NCBI GenBank assembly: GCA_963837395.1
Contig: CAWINI010000004.1
Location: forward strand, 186,001 to 250,000
Length of the DNA: 64,000 nt
Origin: CAVZQN01 sp963837395
GTDB taxonomy: Bacteria > Acidobacteriota > HRBIN11 > JAKEFK01
Direction of reading: 5' to 3'
The notes under the pieces are model-generated. The model did no database searches. It worked only from the letters and a program-made list of their open reading frames with translations, and was not told where the DNA came from. Positions 44,299-52,907 of this stretch are shown here, piece after piece; within the stretch, counting starts at the first letter, position 1; each line of letters begins with the position of its first letter. A program made the translations under genes and the position numbers.

Positions 44299-44680
44299 TT
44301 CCTATAGCATCCTGAGTTACCTGCAAAAGGAATCCGGATGGCAAGAAATGGGTCAACTTCTACGAAAATGGCGTAGCACAAGATTCGAAGCAAAACTCAA
44401 CTGGATCAATTGGGGTGAAATTTATTACATGACCTGGAAATATTTCGGTAAAGAGAAAGCTCAAGAAGTTCGAGATCTTCTTATAGCTCTGCCTCTTGAA
44501 CTTGAACCGGTGGATTTCGAGCTCGTTGCGCTTGCCGCTGAGTTGAAAGCTGAACACAATATTTCTTTTGCCGATGCTTTCTGCGCCGCGACGGCCATTC
44601 GGCACAATGCAATTCTGGTCACAGGTGATCCGGAATTCAAATCCCTCGAAGGCAAGATCGATATCCGCTGGCTCGACTGA
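44267..44680 (+). CDS. PIN-domain toxin (VapC family)
   Basis: 137 residues. Acidic catalytic residues are present: Asp in YVVDSYSIL, Glu in NWGEIYYM, Asp in ISFADAFCAATA and Asp in TGDPEFKSL, so the RNase site looks intact. Partner of the upstream AbrB-type antitoxin. The long 32-nt overlap suggests tight translational coupling. Confidence 0.9.
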   Translation: MKKRKRKYVVDSYSILSYLQKESGWQEMGQLLRKWRSTRFEAKLNWINWGEIYYMTWKYFGKEKAQEVRDLLIALPLELEPVDFELVALAAELKAEHNISFADAFCAATAIRHNAILVTGDPEFKSLEGKIDIRWLD

Positions 44681-44727
44681 ATGGGAGCGTTTGAGAGTGT
44701 TATCGGGTACATCATTAGAGGTTGAGT

Positions 44728-44838
44728 ATGCGATCAAAAAATCCGATTCATCCAGGGGAAATTCCTCCTGAAGTGTGGATGAACCTTCAAATTATGTGGG
44801 TTCTACATCAGACTGAACAAAGACGGAGATTATCGTAG
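44728..44838 (+). pseudogene. higA: Internally deleted higA antitoxin remnant
   Basis: Thirty-six codons read MRSKNPIHPGEI then PPEVWMNLQIMWVLHQTEQ. The first part matches the HPGEI start of HigA antitoxins; the second matches the PEFWLNLQ..YDL end of the same family. The helix-turn-helix between them is missing, so an internal deletion is inferred. No higB is adjacent. The surrounding gap (44681-44950) holds only this and a hairpin. Confidence 0.6.
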
Positions 44839-44860
44839 TCGTAGAATCCTATCATTTTTC

Positions 44861-44893
44861 CACGAAGTTCCTTCAATAAATTCTAACTTCGTG
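44861..44893. repeat. 9-bp perfect hairpin in an ACCACGAAG-type repeat upstream of lepA
   Basis: CACGAAGTT (44861-44869) and AACTTCGTG (44885-44893) are exact complements around a 15-nt loop. The right side runs into CTTTGTGGTTAAAAT, part of the dispersed repeat. No T-run follows. Confidence 0.7.
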
Positions 44894-44950
44894 CATCTTT
44901 GAATCTTTGTGGTTAAAATCTGCGGCTAGCGGTACAATAGGCCGTCCAAA

Positions 44951-46760
44951 ATGACTACCGATTCACGTATACGAAACTTCAGTATCATTGCGCACATCGA
45001 TCACGGCAAGTCCACACTCGCAGACCGGCTGTTGGAGTTGACGGGAGCATTAACTGCTCGCGAGATGTCCGCACAAGTGCTCGATACAAATGTTATTGAG
45101 CGCGAACGCGGAATCACCATAAAAGCGCATGCCGTTCGATTGGAACATAAAGCCAGAGATGGTCAAATGTACATCCTCAACTTGATTGATACTCCTGGTC
45201 ATGTTGATTTTTCATACGAAGTTTCACGCAGCCTCGCTGCTTGCGAAGGAGTCATCCTTTTAGTGGATGCATCACAGGGAGTCGAAGCACAGACTCTGGC
45301 GAATGCATATCTCGCGCTCGAAAATAATCTCACCATCGTTCCCGTCATCAACAAGATTGATTTGCCTGGCGCAGATGTTGAGCGAACAGTTGAACAGCTG
45401 GTAAACATCATTGGTTTCAGCGATGAAACCATGTACAAAGTTAGCGCCAAAACCGGTGAAGGTGTTGAGGAAATGCTGGAAGGAGTCATCCATAAAATTC
45501 CTCCGCCAAAAGGAGATCCGAAAGCACCTCTTCGTGCATTGATTTTCGATTCCTGGTACGACAGCTATCGCGGCGTAGTTGTACTGGTCCGTGTTGTTGA
45601 TGGAGTCTTACGCGTGAAGGATAGAATGCGATTTTTATCGACCAAGCAAACTTACGAAGTAAATGAACTTGGTGTGTTCACACCGAAAATGAAACTGGTC
45701 GATCAGCTTTCTGCTGGTGAAGTCGGTTGCGTTATCGCCGCAATTAAGCAGATTGCTGATACAAAAATTGGCGACACTGTCACACACGAAAAACATGGAA
45801 CCGATTCTCCTCTGCCCGGCTTTCGGGAAATTAAGCCGATGGTGTTTGCAGGTTTATACCCAACCGAAAGTACCGATTATGAAGCGCTGCGAGATGCATT
45901 AGAAAAATTACAATTGAACGATTCTTCATTTTTCTTTGAGCCGGAAAATTCCGTGGCACTAGGTTTCGGATTTCGATGCGGGTTTTTGGGATTGCTGCAC
46001 ATGGAAATTATCCAGCAGCGGCTCGAAAACGAATTCAGCATTTCGCTGATCACAACCGCACCAGGCGTCCGCTACAAAGTCATTCTGACCAATGGCACTG
46101 TGCTGGAAATTGATAATCCATCAAAAATGCCGCCACAGCAGTTGATTCAACAAATGGAAGAACCGATCATTCGCGCAATGATTATGACCCGCGATGAGTT
46201 TGTGGGTGCCGATCCTTACGATCTGCGAACAGCGTCGCGGTGTGCAACAAGGACTTGAATATGTTTCCTCCGATCGCGTATTGATTACCTATAATCTGCC
46301 GCTCAATGAAATTGTGGTCGACTTTTATGATCAGTTAAAATCGGTCTCGCGCGGTTATGCATCTTTTGATTACAATTTTATTGGATATCAACCGGCCGAG
46401 CTGGCAAGGCTCGATCTGCTCGTGAATGGCGAGTCGGTAGATGCGCTTTCGTTGATCATTCATAAAGAGAAAGCTTATTATAGAGGTCGCGCTCTCGCTG
46501 CTAAGATGAAATCGTTGATTCCAAAGCAGATGTTTGAGGTTGTAATCCAGGCAGCAATCGGGAGTAAAATAATTGCCCGCGAGACAGTATCCGCTCTGCG
46601 AAAAAATGTTTTGGCAAAATGTTATGGCGGCGATATTACAAGAAAGCGCAAGCTTTTAGAAAAACAAAAAGAAGGAAAGAGAAGGATGAAACGCGTGGGG
46701 AAAGTAGATATTCCCCAGGAAGCGTTTCTGGCAATTTTGAAGGAGGATCGTTCAGAATAA
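44951..46760 (+). CDS. lepA: Elongation factor 4 (LepA), frameshifted
   Basis: About 602 residues after repair. The GTPase domain has SIIAHIDHGKSTLADRLLE, RERGITIKAHAV, DTPGHVDF and NKIDLP; domains II and III and the LepA-specific C-terminal domain follow (KCYGGDITRKRKLLEKQKEG). At 46,211 an extra G (GGTGCC-G-ATCCTT) shifts the frame; removing it gives EFVGAILTICEQRRG, which aligns without gaps to the E. coli EYVGNVITLCIEKRG. The gene is otherwise full length and keeps all motifs, so sequence error is plausible. It is 0 nt from lepB. Confidence 0.93.
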
Positions 46761-47435
46761 ATGGAAGCACATGCACCTAAAAAATCGGTCGCTCGTGAAT
46801 ACTTTGAAGCGATCGTTCTAGCAGTAATTCTGGCATTGTTCTTCAGGACTTTTGTCATTGAAGCATTTAAAATCCCAAGTTCTTCGATGGAGGATAATCT
46901 GCTGATCGGCGATCACATCTTGGTGAACAAGTTCGCATATGCACCGGTGAATTTTCAATGGGAGAAAAAACTTCTTCCGATTCGTCATGTTAGCCGGACC
47001 GATGTAATCGTTTTCAAATATCCGGAAGATCCGACACGTAACTTTATTAAACGTGTCATTGCTGTTGGGAATGAAACAATTGAGATTCGCGATAAACAGG
47101 TTTATATTGACGGAAAGCCAATCAAGGAACCATACAAGTTTCATAAAGAAGAATTTTTCGGATTAACTGCAGAGAATTTTCCGCCAAAGAAAGTTCCTGA
47201 AGGTTACTATTTTGCGATGGGTGATAATCGCGATAACAGCAAAGATAGTCGCGCATGGGGATTCGTTCCGCAGGACTATATCAAAGGAAGAGCGTTCATT
47301 ATTTATTGGTCGTTTGATGGACCACAATATATCGGGCCAACAACGCTTTCCGAAAAAATCCGCGGTTTCGCAAATGTGATTGTGAATTTTATTCCGAAAA
47401 CCCGCTGGAAACGGTTCTTCAAAATCATCGATTAA
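46761..47435 (+). CDS. lepB: Signal peptidase I
   Basis: 224 residues. An N-terminal membrane helix (about 17-33) is followed by the catalytic Ser in PSSSM, the Lys in RNFIKRVIAVG (box D) and box E GDNRDNSKDSRAWG, so the Ser/Lys dyad is complete. It cleaves signal peptides from exported proteins at the inner membrane. ATG directly follows the lepA TAA; lepA-lepB is a conserved operon order. Confidence 0.96.
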   Translation: MEAHAPKKSVAREYFEAIVLAVILALFFRTFVIEAFKIPSSSMEDNLLIGDHILVNKFAYAPVNFQWEKKLLPIRHVSRTDVIVFKYPEDPTRNFIKRVIAVGNETIEIRDKQVYIDGKPIKEPYKFHKEEFFGLTAENFPPKKVPEGYYFAMGDNRDNSKDSRAWGFVPQDYIKGRAFIIYWSFDGPQYIGPTTLSEKIRGFANVIVNFIPKTRWKRFFKIID

Positions 47436-47468
47436 ATGAAGCTCTTCGTGCCCTGGTGGTTGCGCTAA

Positions 47469-47876
47469 ATGAACGATCAACAGAACCTGATTTCCATCTC
47501 AGAGCTTCAGGAAATCACGAAGCTGCCTATGTCTACACTCCGCTTTTATGAAACCGAGTTCCCTTCTTATCTACAAGTTCATAAAACTGCAGGAGGTCAT
47601 CGCCGATACTCTCACGAGAATGTGCAGCGCTTTCTTCATCTAAAGCATTTGATTCATGAAAAAGGATTATCGATCCGTGAAGTGAAACGAAGCCTGGCGG
47701 CCGATGAGGATCCGCAAAAAATTCGCGAGGAAATGGATCTTTTGCTAAAAGTTACTGAAGAGCTCACGAAGGAAAATCTAATGATTCGAAAAAGTCTTGA
47801 TGATCTGGCGCAACGTTTAACAAATCTTGAAGACGAACTGAAAAAAGGAAAAGGCGGCTTTAAGTGGTTCAAGTAA
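47469..47876 (+). CDS. MerR-family transcriptional regulator
   Basis: 135 residues. The winged helix-turn-helix (about 7-75) reads ISISELQEITKLPMSTLRFY, then KTAGGHRRYSHENVQRFLHL; a long coiled coil follows (about 90-128). No effector-binding domain or metal-binding cysteines are present, so the signal is unknown. It follows lepB by 33 nt, and the gap contains a CTTCGTGCCCTGGTGGTT variant of the dispersed repeat. Confidence 0.9.
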   Translation: MNDQQNLISISELQEITKLPMSTLRFYETEFPSYLQVHKTAGGHRRYSHENVQRFLHLKHLIHEKGLSIREVKRSLAADEDPQKIREEMDLLLKVTEELTKENLMIRKSLDDLAQRLTNLEDELKKGKGGFKWFK

Positions 47877-47906
47877 ATTCTGAGTCTCTGCGGTAAAATT
47901 ATAATA

Positions 47907-48875
47907 ATGAAAATTGCAAAAAATATTCTAGAACTTATTGGCAATACGCCACTTGTTTATTTAAACAAAGTGAATTCACCAAAAGGTGCGAGGATTGCAG
48001 CAAAATTGGAATCCTTCAATCCAGGCGGCTCCGTAAAAGATCGCATCGGATTATGGATGGTAAAAGATGCATTCGATCGCGGTATTTTAAAACCAGGCGG
48101 AACAATCATTGAACCAACCTCCGGAAACACTGGGGTCGGTCTGGCACTTGCGGCAATTATATATGGCTGCAAGATGATTGCAGTGATGCCGGACAAAGTT
48201 CCGGTGGAAAAGATTCAATTGTTGGAAGCCTATGGCGCGGAATGTGTGATTTGTCCAACTAATGTTGATCCTGAAGATCCGCGATCTTATTACGAGACTT
48301 CAAAACGTTTGAATCGTGAAATTGAGAATTCATTTTTGCCGCAGCAATACTACAATGAAAAAAATATGGATGCGCATTATCACACTACTGGTCCGGAAAT
48401 TTGGCGTGATACAGATGGGAAAATTTCAGTGTTTGCTACCGGTGTTGGTACCGGCGGAACAATTAGCGGTACAAGTAAGTATTTAAAAGAACAAAATCCG
48501 AAAATTCGAACTGTTGGAATTGATACGATTGGCTCGGTGATCAAAGGTTTTTTCGAGACCGGCAAAATTGAAGGATCTCATCCATATTTGATTGATGGCA
48601 TCGGTGAAGATTTTATTCCTGGAAATATTAAGTTCGAATATATCGATGAAATAATTCAAGTACCTGACAAACTTGCCTATCAAATCACGATGAGACTCGC
48701 GCGCGAAGAAGGACTCTTCACTGGATCTTCCGGTGGCGCAGCAGTCGCTGGTGCAATTGAAGTTGCAAATCGGCTTACACCAAATGAATTGGTGGTAGTA
48801 ATCTTACCAGATACCGGCACCCGCTACTTATCAAAGTTGAATGACAAGTGGCTCCGCGATAAAAACCTGCTTTGA
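47907..48875 (+). CDS. Cysteine synthase / cystathionine beta-synthase-like PLP enzyme
   Basis: 322 residues in a fold-type II PLP enzyme: ELIGNTPLVYLNKV, the PLP lysine in NPGGSVKDRIG, EPTSGNTGVGLAL, TGVGTGGTISGTSKYL and the GSSGGAAVAGAIE loop. The SHPYLIDGIGEDFIP stretch is more like cystathionine beta-synthase than CysK, but there are no CBS domains. O-acetylserine sulfhydrylase activity remains an alternative. It follows the MerR gene by 30 nt; the gap holds a repeat copy. Confidence 0.88.
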   Translation: MKIAKNILELIGNTPLVYLNKVNSPKGARIAAKLESFNPGGSVKDRIGLWMVKDAFDRGILKPGGTIIEPTSGNTGVGLALAAIIYGCKMIAVMPDKVPVEKIQLLEAYGAECVICPTNVDPEDPRSYYETSKRLNREIENSFLPQQYYNEKNMDAHYHTTGPEIWRDTDGKISVFATGVGTGGTISGTSKYLKEQNPKIRTVGIDTIGSVIKGFFETGKIEGSHPYLIDGIGEDFIPGNIKFEYIDEIIQVPDKLAYQITMRLAREEGLFTGSSGGAAVAGAIEVANRLTPNELVVVILPDTGTRYLSKLNDKWLRDKNLL

Positions 48876-49000
48876 TTTTTTTTACCGCAGAGTACGCCGA
48901 GTTTTTACCTTTCACGTTTCACGTTTTACTTTTGATTTTTAATTTCCATTCTGCTAGGATCGTACATTCTTAGTTCTTTGAAATTTAACCTGAACCCGCC

Positions 49001-49169
49001 TGCAATTGAGGGAAGGTGGTAAAACTCCACCGCAGCCCCCGCTGCTGTATACGGGAACGAAATTCAGAAACGCTGCACGATCGCAGCGCTAAACCACTGT
49101 CAGGTTCATAGCAACCCGACGGGAAGGTCTGAAAAGTAGGATGATCCGTGAGCCAGAAAACCTGATTGC
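49001..49169 (+). promoter_or_regulatory. Cobalamin (B12) riboswitch
   Basis: The P1 helix TGCAAT (49001-49006) pairs with ATTGCA (49164-49169). Inside are the conserved core GAGGGAAGGTGG...CTCCACCGCAGCCCCCGCTG, then CCACTG, CGGGAAGG, GATCCGTGAGCCAG and a B12-box-like AGCCAGAAAACCTG. This is the standard layout of the class. It lies upstream of btuB and should switch the B12 uptake operon off when cobalamin is bound. The 48876-49000 part of the gap has an ACCGCAGAG repeat and no gene. Confidence 0.92.
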
Positions 49170-49240
49170 AAGTGCGAGTAGCGACCGATCTTCGGAGGGA
49201 AGATAACCAGCGCCATGAGATGCATTGATGCTCTCCAGGC

Positions 49241-49273
49241 ACCCGGCAAGGATCGGCCGGGTTCCAATTTTAT
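49241..49273 (+). terminator. Putative expression-platform hairpin of the riboswitch
   Basis: ACCCGGC (49241-49247) pairs with GCCGGGT (49256-49262) around AAGGATCG, followed by TCCAATTTT. It lies 24 nt before the btuB start codon. It could terminate transcription or mask the ribosome site when B12 is bound; the T-run is weak, so the exact mode is uncertain. Confidence 0.55.
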
Positions 49274-49285
49274 CTGGAGACAGCA

Positions 49286-51121
49286 ATGCGAATCGTTCTT
49301 TACTTTTTTCTCACTCTCCTTTTAGTTACACCACTTTTTGCTGACGAACCACAAACCCAGGAAGAAAAAACTTCCAATTCATATCAGATTACCGTTACTG
49401 CTGATCGTCTTGAAGAACCGGTAACAGATAAAACGGATGCGATCACTGTCATTACGCATGAAGAAATTGAAACACATCAGTGGCATTATGTGAATGATGC
49501 ATTGCGTGCGGTTCCAGGATTGGTGTTAGCTCAGAGCGGCTCACCAGGAAAAGTTACTTCAGTATTTTTGCGCGGAGCTGGATCTTCACAGGTACTCGTT
49601 TTGATGGATGGTGTGCCGCTAAACAGTCCATATTTTGGCGGAATCAATTTTGAAGATCTTACTACTGACAATATTGAACGTATTGAAATAATCAAAGGTC
49701 CGCAAAGTCCGCTATATGGGAGTGATTCGATTGGCGGTGTAATTCAAATCTTTACGAAGCGAGGGAGCGGTTCAGCTACAATTCATGCAGGATTTGAGGG
49801 CGGCAGCTTTCAGACATTTCGCGAAAAAGCTGGAATTTCAGGCGGACAAAATAATGTCAATTATTCATTAGAATTTTCCAGGCAAGATTCTGATGGCATT
49901 TTGGAAAACGATGAATTTAATGAGACCGTTTTTTCCGGTCGCGCCGGATACAACTGGAACAACGGCAACTCAATTGATTTCACCGGACAGATTTTTGACT
50001 CGAACGCAGGATTACCGTTTGATTTTGTTCTCCTTCCAGCGCTTTTACAAAATCAAGACACTACAACAAAACTGTTCTCCACAAACTATTCACATCATTC
50101 CGGCAACTATCTGAACATGAATGTGCTGTTTTCAGCAGCCGATCGCGATTACCACTATGAAAATCCTGAAAATACTTTTGCACCAATTCAGGATAATGCG
50201 TCCACGTCGTATCAAATTACATTTCAAAATGATTTTCAGCTGAGCGAAACCAACACACTTTCGGCCGGTTATGAATATGAACATGAATCTGTGGAAGCTT
50301 CGGATTCAAACGGTCCATCCCTGGATCAAATCATTGAAAATCACGGTTTGTTTGTTCAAGAAAAATTGGAAATCCAACGTTTCATTCTAACTGCTGGCGC
50401 GCGTTACGATCATTTCAATTCTTTTGGCGATACTGTGAATCCGAGAATTGGTGCTGCATACAAGATTACTGAAGGCACAAAAGTACGCGGCAGTTATGGA
50501 CGTGGATTTCGTGCGCCTTCTGCAGGCGATTTAGCATTTCCGTTTTATGGCAATCCAGATTTGAAACCGGAGAAAAGCGAATCCTGGGAAGCTGGAATTG
50601 ATCATTATCTTGGGGCACGCACAACGGTCAACGCTTCATGGTTTCATAACGATTACACCGATCTCATCACATTCGATCCAAATACATTCATTGCTGGTAA
50701 TGTTGCGGAAGCAATGACACAGGGACTGGAATTATCTGCTTCAGTTCAATATGGTTCATGGAATTTGTGGGGCGGATATACCTATTTAGATTCTGAAGAT
50801 AAGACCACAGGATTGCAGCTCTTCCGAAGACCAAAGCATTTTGGAAATTTTCGCATCGCGTATTTGCAGCCGAAATGGGGTGCATCATTCAGTTTGCTTG
50901 CTTACAGCGAACGGCTGGAAACTGACTTCACCGTCTTCCCTTCCGCGAATGTTTTCAATCCTGGTTACAGTAAGAGTGATATCGCTTTCCATTATCAGAT
51001 CATTCCCTCACTTCGTCTGAAAGCGCGCGTCGAAAATCTTTTCGATAAGGAATATCAAGAAGTTCTGGGATTTCCTGCACCAGGAATTGGCGCATACGGT
51101 GGCCTTGAAGCTACCTTTTAA
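49286..51121 (+). CDS. btuB: TonB-dependent B12 receptor (BtuB-like)
   Basis: 611 residues. A signal peptide (MRIVLYFFLTLLLVTPLFA) is followed by a TonB-box-like stretch (SYQITVTADRLEEP), a plug domain (about 45-155; DALRAVPGLVLAQSG, VLVLMDGVPLN, IEIIKGPQSPLYGSDSIGGV) and a C-terminal 22-strand barrel ending in Phe. The riboswitch in its leader identifies the ligand as cobalamin or a related corrinoid. TAA at 51119-51121 lies inside TTTTAACCACAGAG. Confidence 0.94.
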   Translation: MRIVLYFFLTLLLVTPLFADEPQTQEEKTSNSYQITVTADRLEEPVTDKTDAITVITHEEIETHQWHYVNDALRAVPGLVLAQSGSPGKVTSVFLRGAGSSQVLVLMDGVPLNSPYFGGINFEDLTTDNIERIEIIKGPQSPLYGSDSIGGVIQIFTKRGSGSATIHAGFEGGSFQTFREKAGISGGQNNVNYSLEFSRQDSDGILENDEFNETVFSGRAGYNWNNGNSIDFTGQIFDSNAGLPFDFVLLPALLQNQDTTTKLFSTNYSHHSGNYLNMNVLFSAADRDYHYENPENTFAPIQDNASTSYQITFQNDFQLSETNTLSAGYEYEHESVEASDSNGPSLDQIIENHGLFVQEKLEIQRFILTAGARYDHFNSFGDTVNPRIGAAYKITEGTKVRGSYGRGFRAPSAGDLAFPFYGNPDLKPEKSESWEAGIDHYLGARTTVNASWFHNDYTDLITFDPNTFIAGNVAEAMTQGLELSASVQYGSWNLWGGYTYLDSEDKTTGLQLFRRPKHFGNFRIAYLQPKWGASFSLLAYSERLETDFTVFPSANVFNPGYSKSDIAFHYQIIPSLRLKARVENLFDKEYQEVLGFPAPGIGAYGGLEATF

Positions 51122-51136
51122 CCACAGAGACCCAAA

Positions 51137-51955
51137 GTGAGAAAAAGTAGAATCATCGCCTTTTTACTGCTATCGTTGTTGCCTTTCTGTGCGGAGGCGC
51201 AGCCAAAACGGATCATCTCGATTGCACCGAGTTTTACGGAAATTCTTTATGCATTAGGCGTGGGACCACAAATTGTAGCCACTACCAACTTTTGTGATTA
51301 TCCACCTGAAGCATTAAACACAGACAAAATTGGCGATGTTTTGAATCCGAATATCGAAAAAATCATTCGATTAAAACCAGATCTCGTTCTTTGTGGTGCA
51401 TGGAAGTGAGCCCTTCCAGAAAAATTGCGAGCAGCAGGAATCGAAGTTCTGGAAATCAAAGATGCAGAAAATCTGGACGACTCATTGCAACGTATCATTC
51501 TCATTGGGCAGAAAGTTGGAAAAGAAACGGAAGCACGAACCATCGTGGAAGGAATGAAAAAAGAGATTGAAGCGATCAAAGCGCGTAAAACAGGAGCACG
51601 CCGCAAAGTGTATATTGAATTGGATGCAGGACAATGGACTGTTGGCGGCACTTCGTATTTGAATGAAGTTGTTGGAATCGTAGGATTAGAAAATATTTTT
51701 CTCGATCGTAAAGAACCTTACTTAATGGTAACGATGGAATCGATCTTAATGCGTCAGCCCGATCTGATCATGTCATTGAATCGTACCAAAGAGGAATATC
51801 AGAACATTTCGGCATGGCAGGTTGCACCGTGTGTAAGAGATGGCAAAATCATTGATCGTCAGGCAATTAATTGGAATGCAATCACACATCAGAGTCCGCG
51901 GTTAGTACAAGGCATTCAAATTCTGGAAACCAAAGTGCGGGAGATATTGAAATAA
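51137..51955 (+). CDS. btuF: Periplasmic B12-binding protein BtuF, interrupted by in-frame TGA
   Basis: 272 codons including the stop. GTG 51137 gives VRKSRIIAFLLLSLLPFCAEA as signal peptide; the binding-protein fold follows: RIISIAPSFTEILYALGVG, CDYPPEA, KPDLVLCGAWK. TGA at 51407-51409 interrupts right after GAWK; the frame continues as ALPEKLRAAGIEVLEI to TAA 51955. It is a single-codon change, possibly TGG to TGA. The GTG start falls in the repeat after btuB. It delivers B12 to BtuCD. Confidence 0.87.
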
Positions 51956-51956
51956 T

Positions 51957-52135
51957 TAACCACGAAGTAACTCATGATCTTGAGATCAGCAGAAATAATG
52001 AAAATCAGCGTTCGTTTCTCCCCCTTATGAAGGGGGAGATCAAAGAGGGGGTTGGAGCCTTTTCCAATGTCCCCAACCACCCCCTTAACCCCCTCCTACC
52101 TTCGTGTTGCTTCGTGATCTTCGTAGTTTGTTTAT
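51957..52135. repeat. Second copy of the dispersed repeat (partial cloverleaf)
   Basis: From TTAACCACGAAGTAACTCAT to CAAAGAGGGGGTTGGAG (51957-52058) this is nearly identical to 43745-43846, with a few substitutions. Arm 1 (CTCCCCCTTATGAAGGGGGAG) is complete. Arm 3 and the outer stem are degraded, ending in CCACCCCCTTAACCCCCTCC and CTTCGTGTTGCTTCGTGATC. It lies between the two BtuF genes. Confidence 0.85.
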
Positions 52136-52145
52136 TGGATCTAGT

Positions 52146-52907
52146 ATGAGAATCGTCAGTCTGGTGCCGTCAGTGACTGAGACACTATTTGCACTAGGAC
52201 TGGATGATCAAATCGCAGCGATCACAACTTTCTGCCGTTTTCCTGAAGATAAAGTGATGCACAAAACAAAAATCGGAGGCACGAAAAATCCGGACAGACA
52301 AAAAATCCTTGAACTGAAACCAGATGTGATCATTTTGAACGAAGAAGAAAACAGAAAAGAGGATGCCGATTTTTTTCGTGATCACGGCATTCCATTAAGG
52401 ATTACATTCCCATCAACTGTGCTTGATGCTTCTGAAAACGTAAAGGAACTTGGCAAAGAATTTCATGCAACTGCTAAAGCCGAATCAATTTACAACCAGA
52501 TCAATGAAGTCCTGGAAAACATCAAGGTTCCGCGTACCATTGCCACATTGATCTTCATTTGGAAAAGACCATATTGGACTGTCAACAAAAGTACGTATGT
52601 ACATTCGATCTGTGAAGCTGTTGGATTGAAAAACGTTTTTGCTGATTCAAAGGATCGATATCCGCAACTTGCCTATCCCCAAATCATAGAAGCGAATCCT
52701 GAAGCAGTTTTGTTTCCGGATGAGCCTTATGTGTTCCGGCGGAAAGATGTTTTGGAATTTCAAAATCAGTTTCCTGAATTGAAAGCAGTTCAACAAAACA
52801 AATTGATCATGCTTGATGGCACGTATTTAACATGGCATGGCGTTCGGACGCTCAAAGCACTGCACGAATTGCCGGTTATTCTTGGTCAGGCTGGATTATG
52901 GAATTGA
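52146..52907 (+). CDS. Second BtuF-like B12-binding protein
   Basis: About 253 residues: MRIVSLVPSVTETLFALGLD, CRFPEDKVM, KPDVIILNEEENRKEDADF, IFIWKRPYWTVNKSTYV and a C-terminal YLTWHGVRTLKAL. It lacks a signal peptide, unlike the first BtuF, and is a paralog of both that protein and the one at 40 kb. It might bind B12 in the cytoplasm or use a missed exporter signal; ATG 52146 is the only good start. It overlaps btuC by 10 nt. Confidence 0.87.
   Translation: MRIVSLVPSVTETLFALGLDDQIAAITTFCRFPEDKVMHKTKIGGTKNPDRQKILELKPDVIILNEEENRKEDADFFRDHGIPLRITFPSTVLDASENVKELGKEFHATAKAESIYNQINEVLENIKVPRTIATLIFIWKRPYWTVNKSTYVHSICEAVGLKNVFADSKDRYPQLAYPQIIEANPEAVLFPDEPYVFRRKDVLEFQNQFPELKAVQQNKLIMLDGTYLTWHGVRTLKALHELPVILGQAGLWN

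Noticed and set aside
1574..51409. UGA reassigned to Trp or Gly
   Set aside because: Many genes end in TGA inside overlapping starts (for example 4650, 9199, 10389, 22621, 53869), and other genes contain no in-frame TGA. A global recoding would merge those genes.
51407..51409. Selenocysteine at the btuF TGA
   Set aside because: The position is not catalytic in this family, no SECIS-like hairpin was evident just downstream, and no selA/selB/selC was seen.
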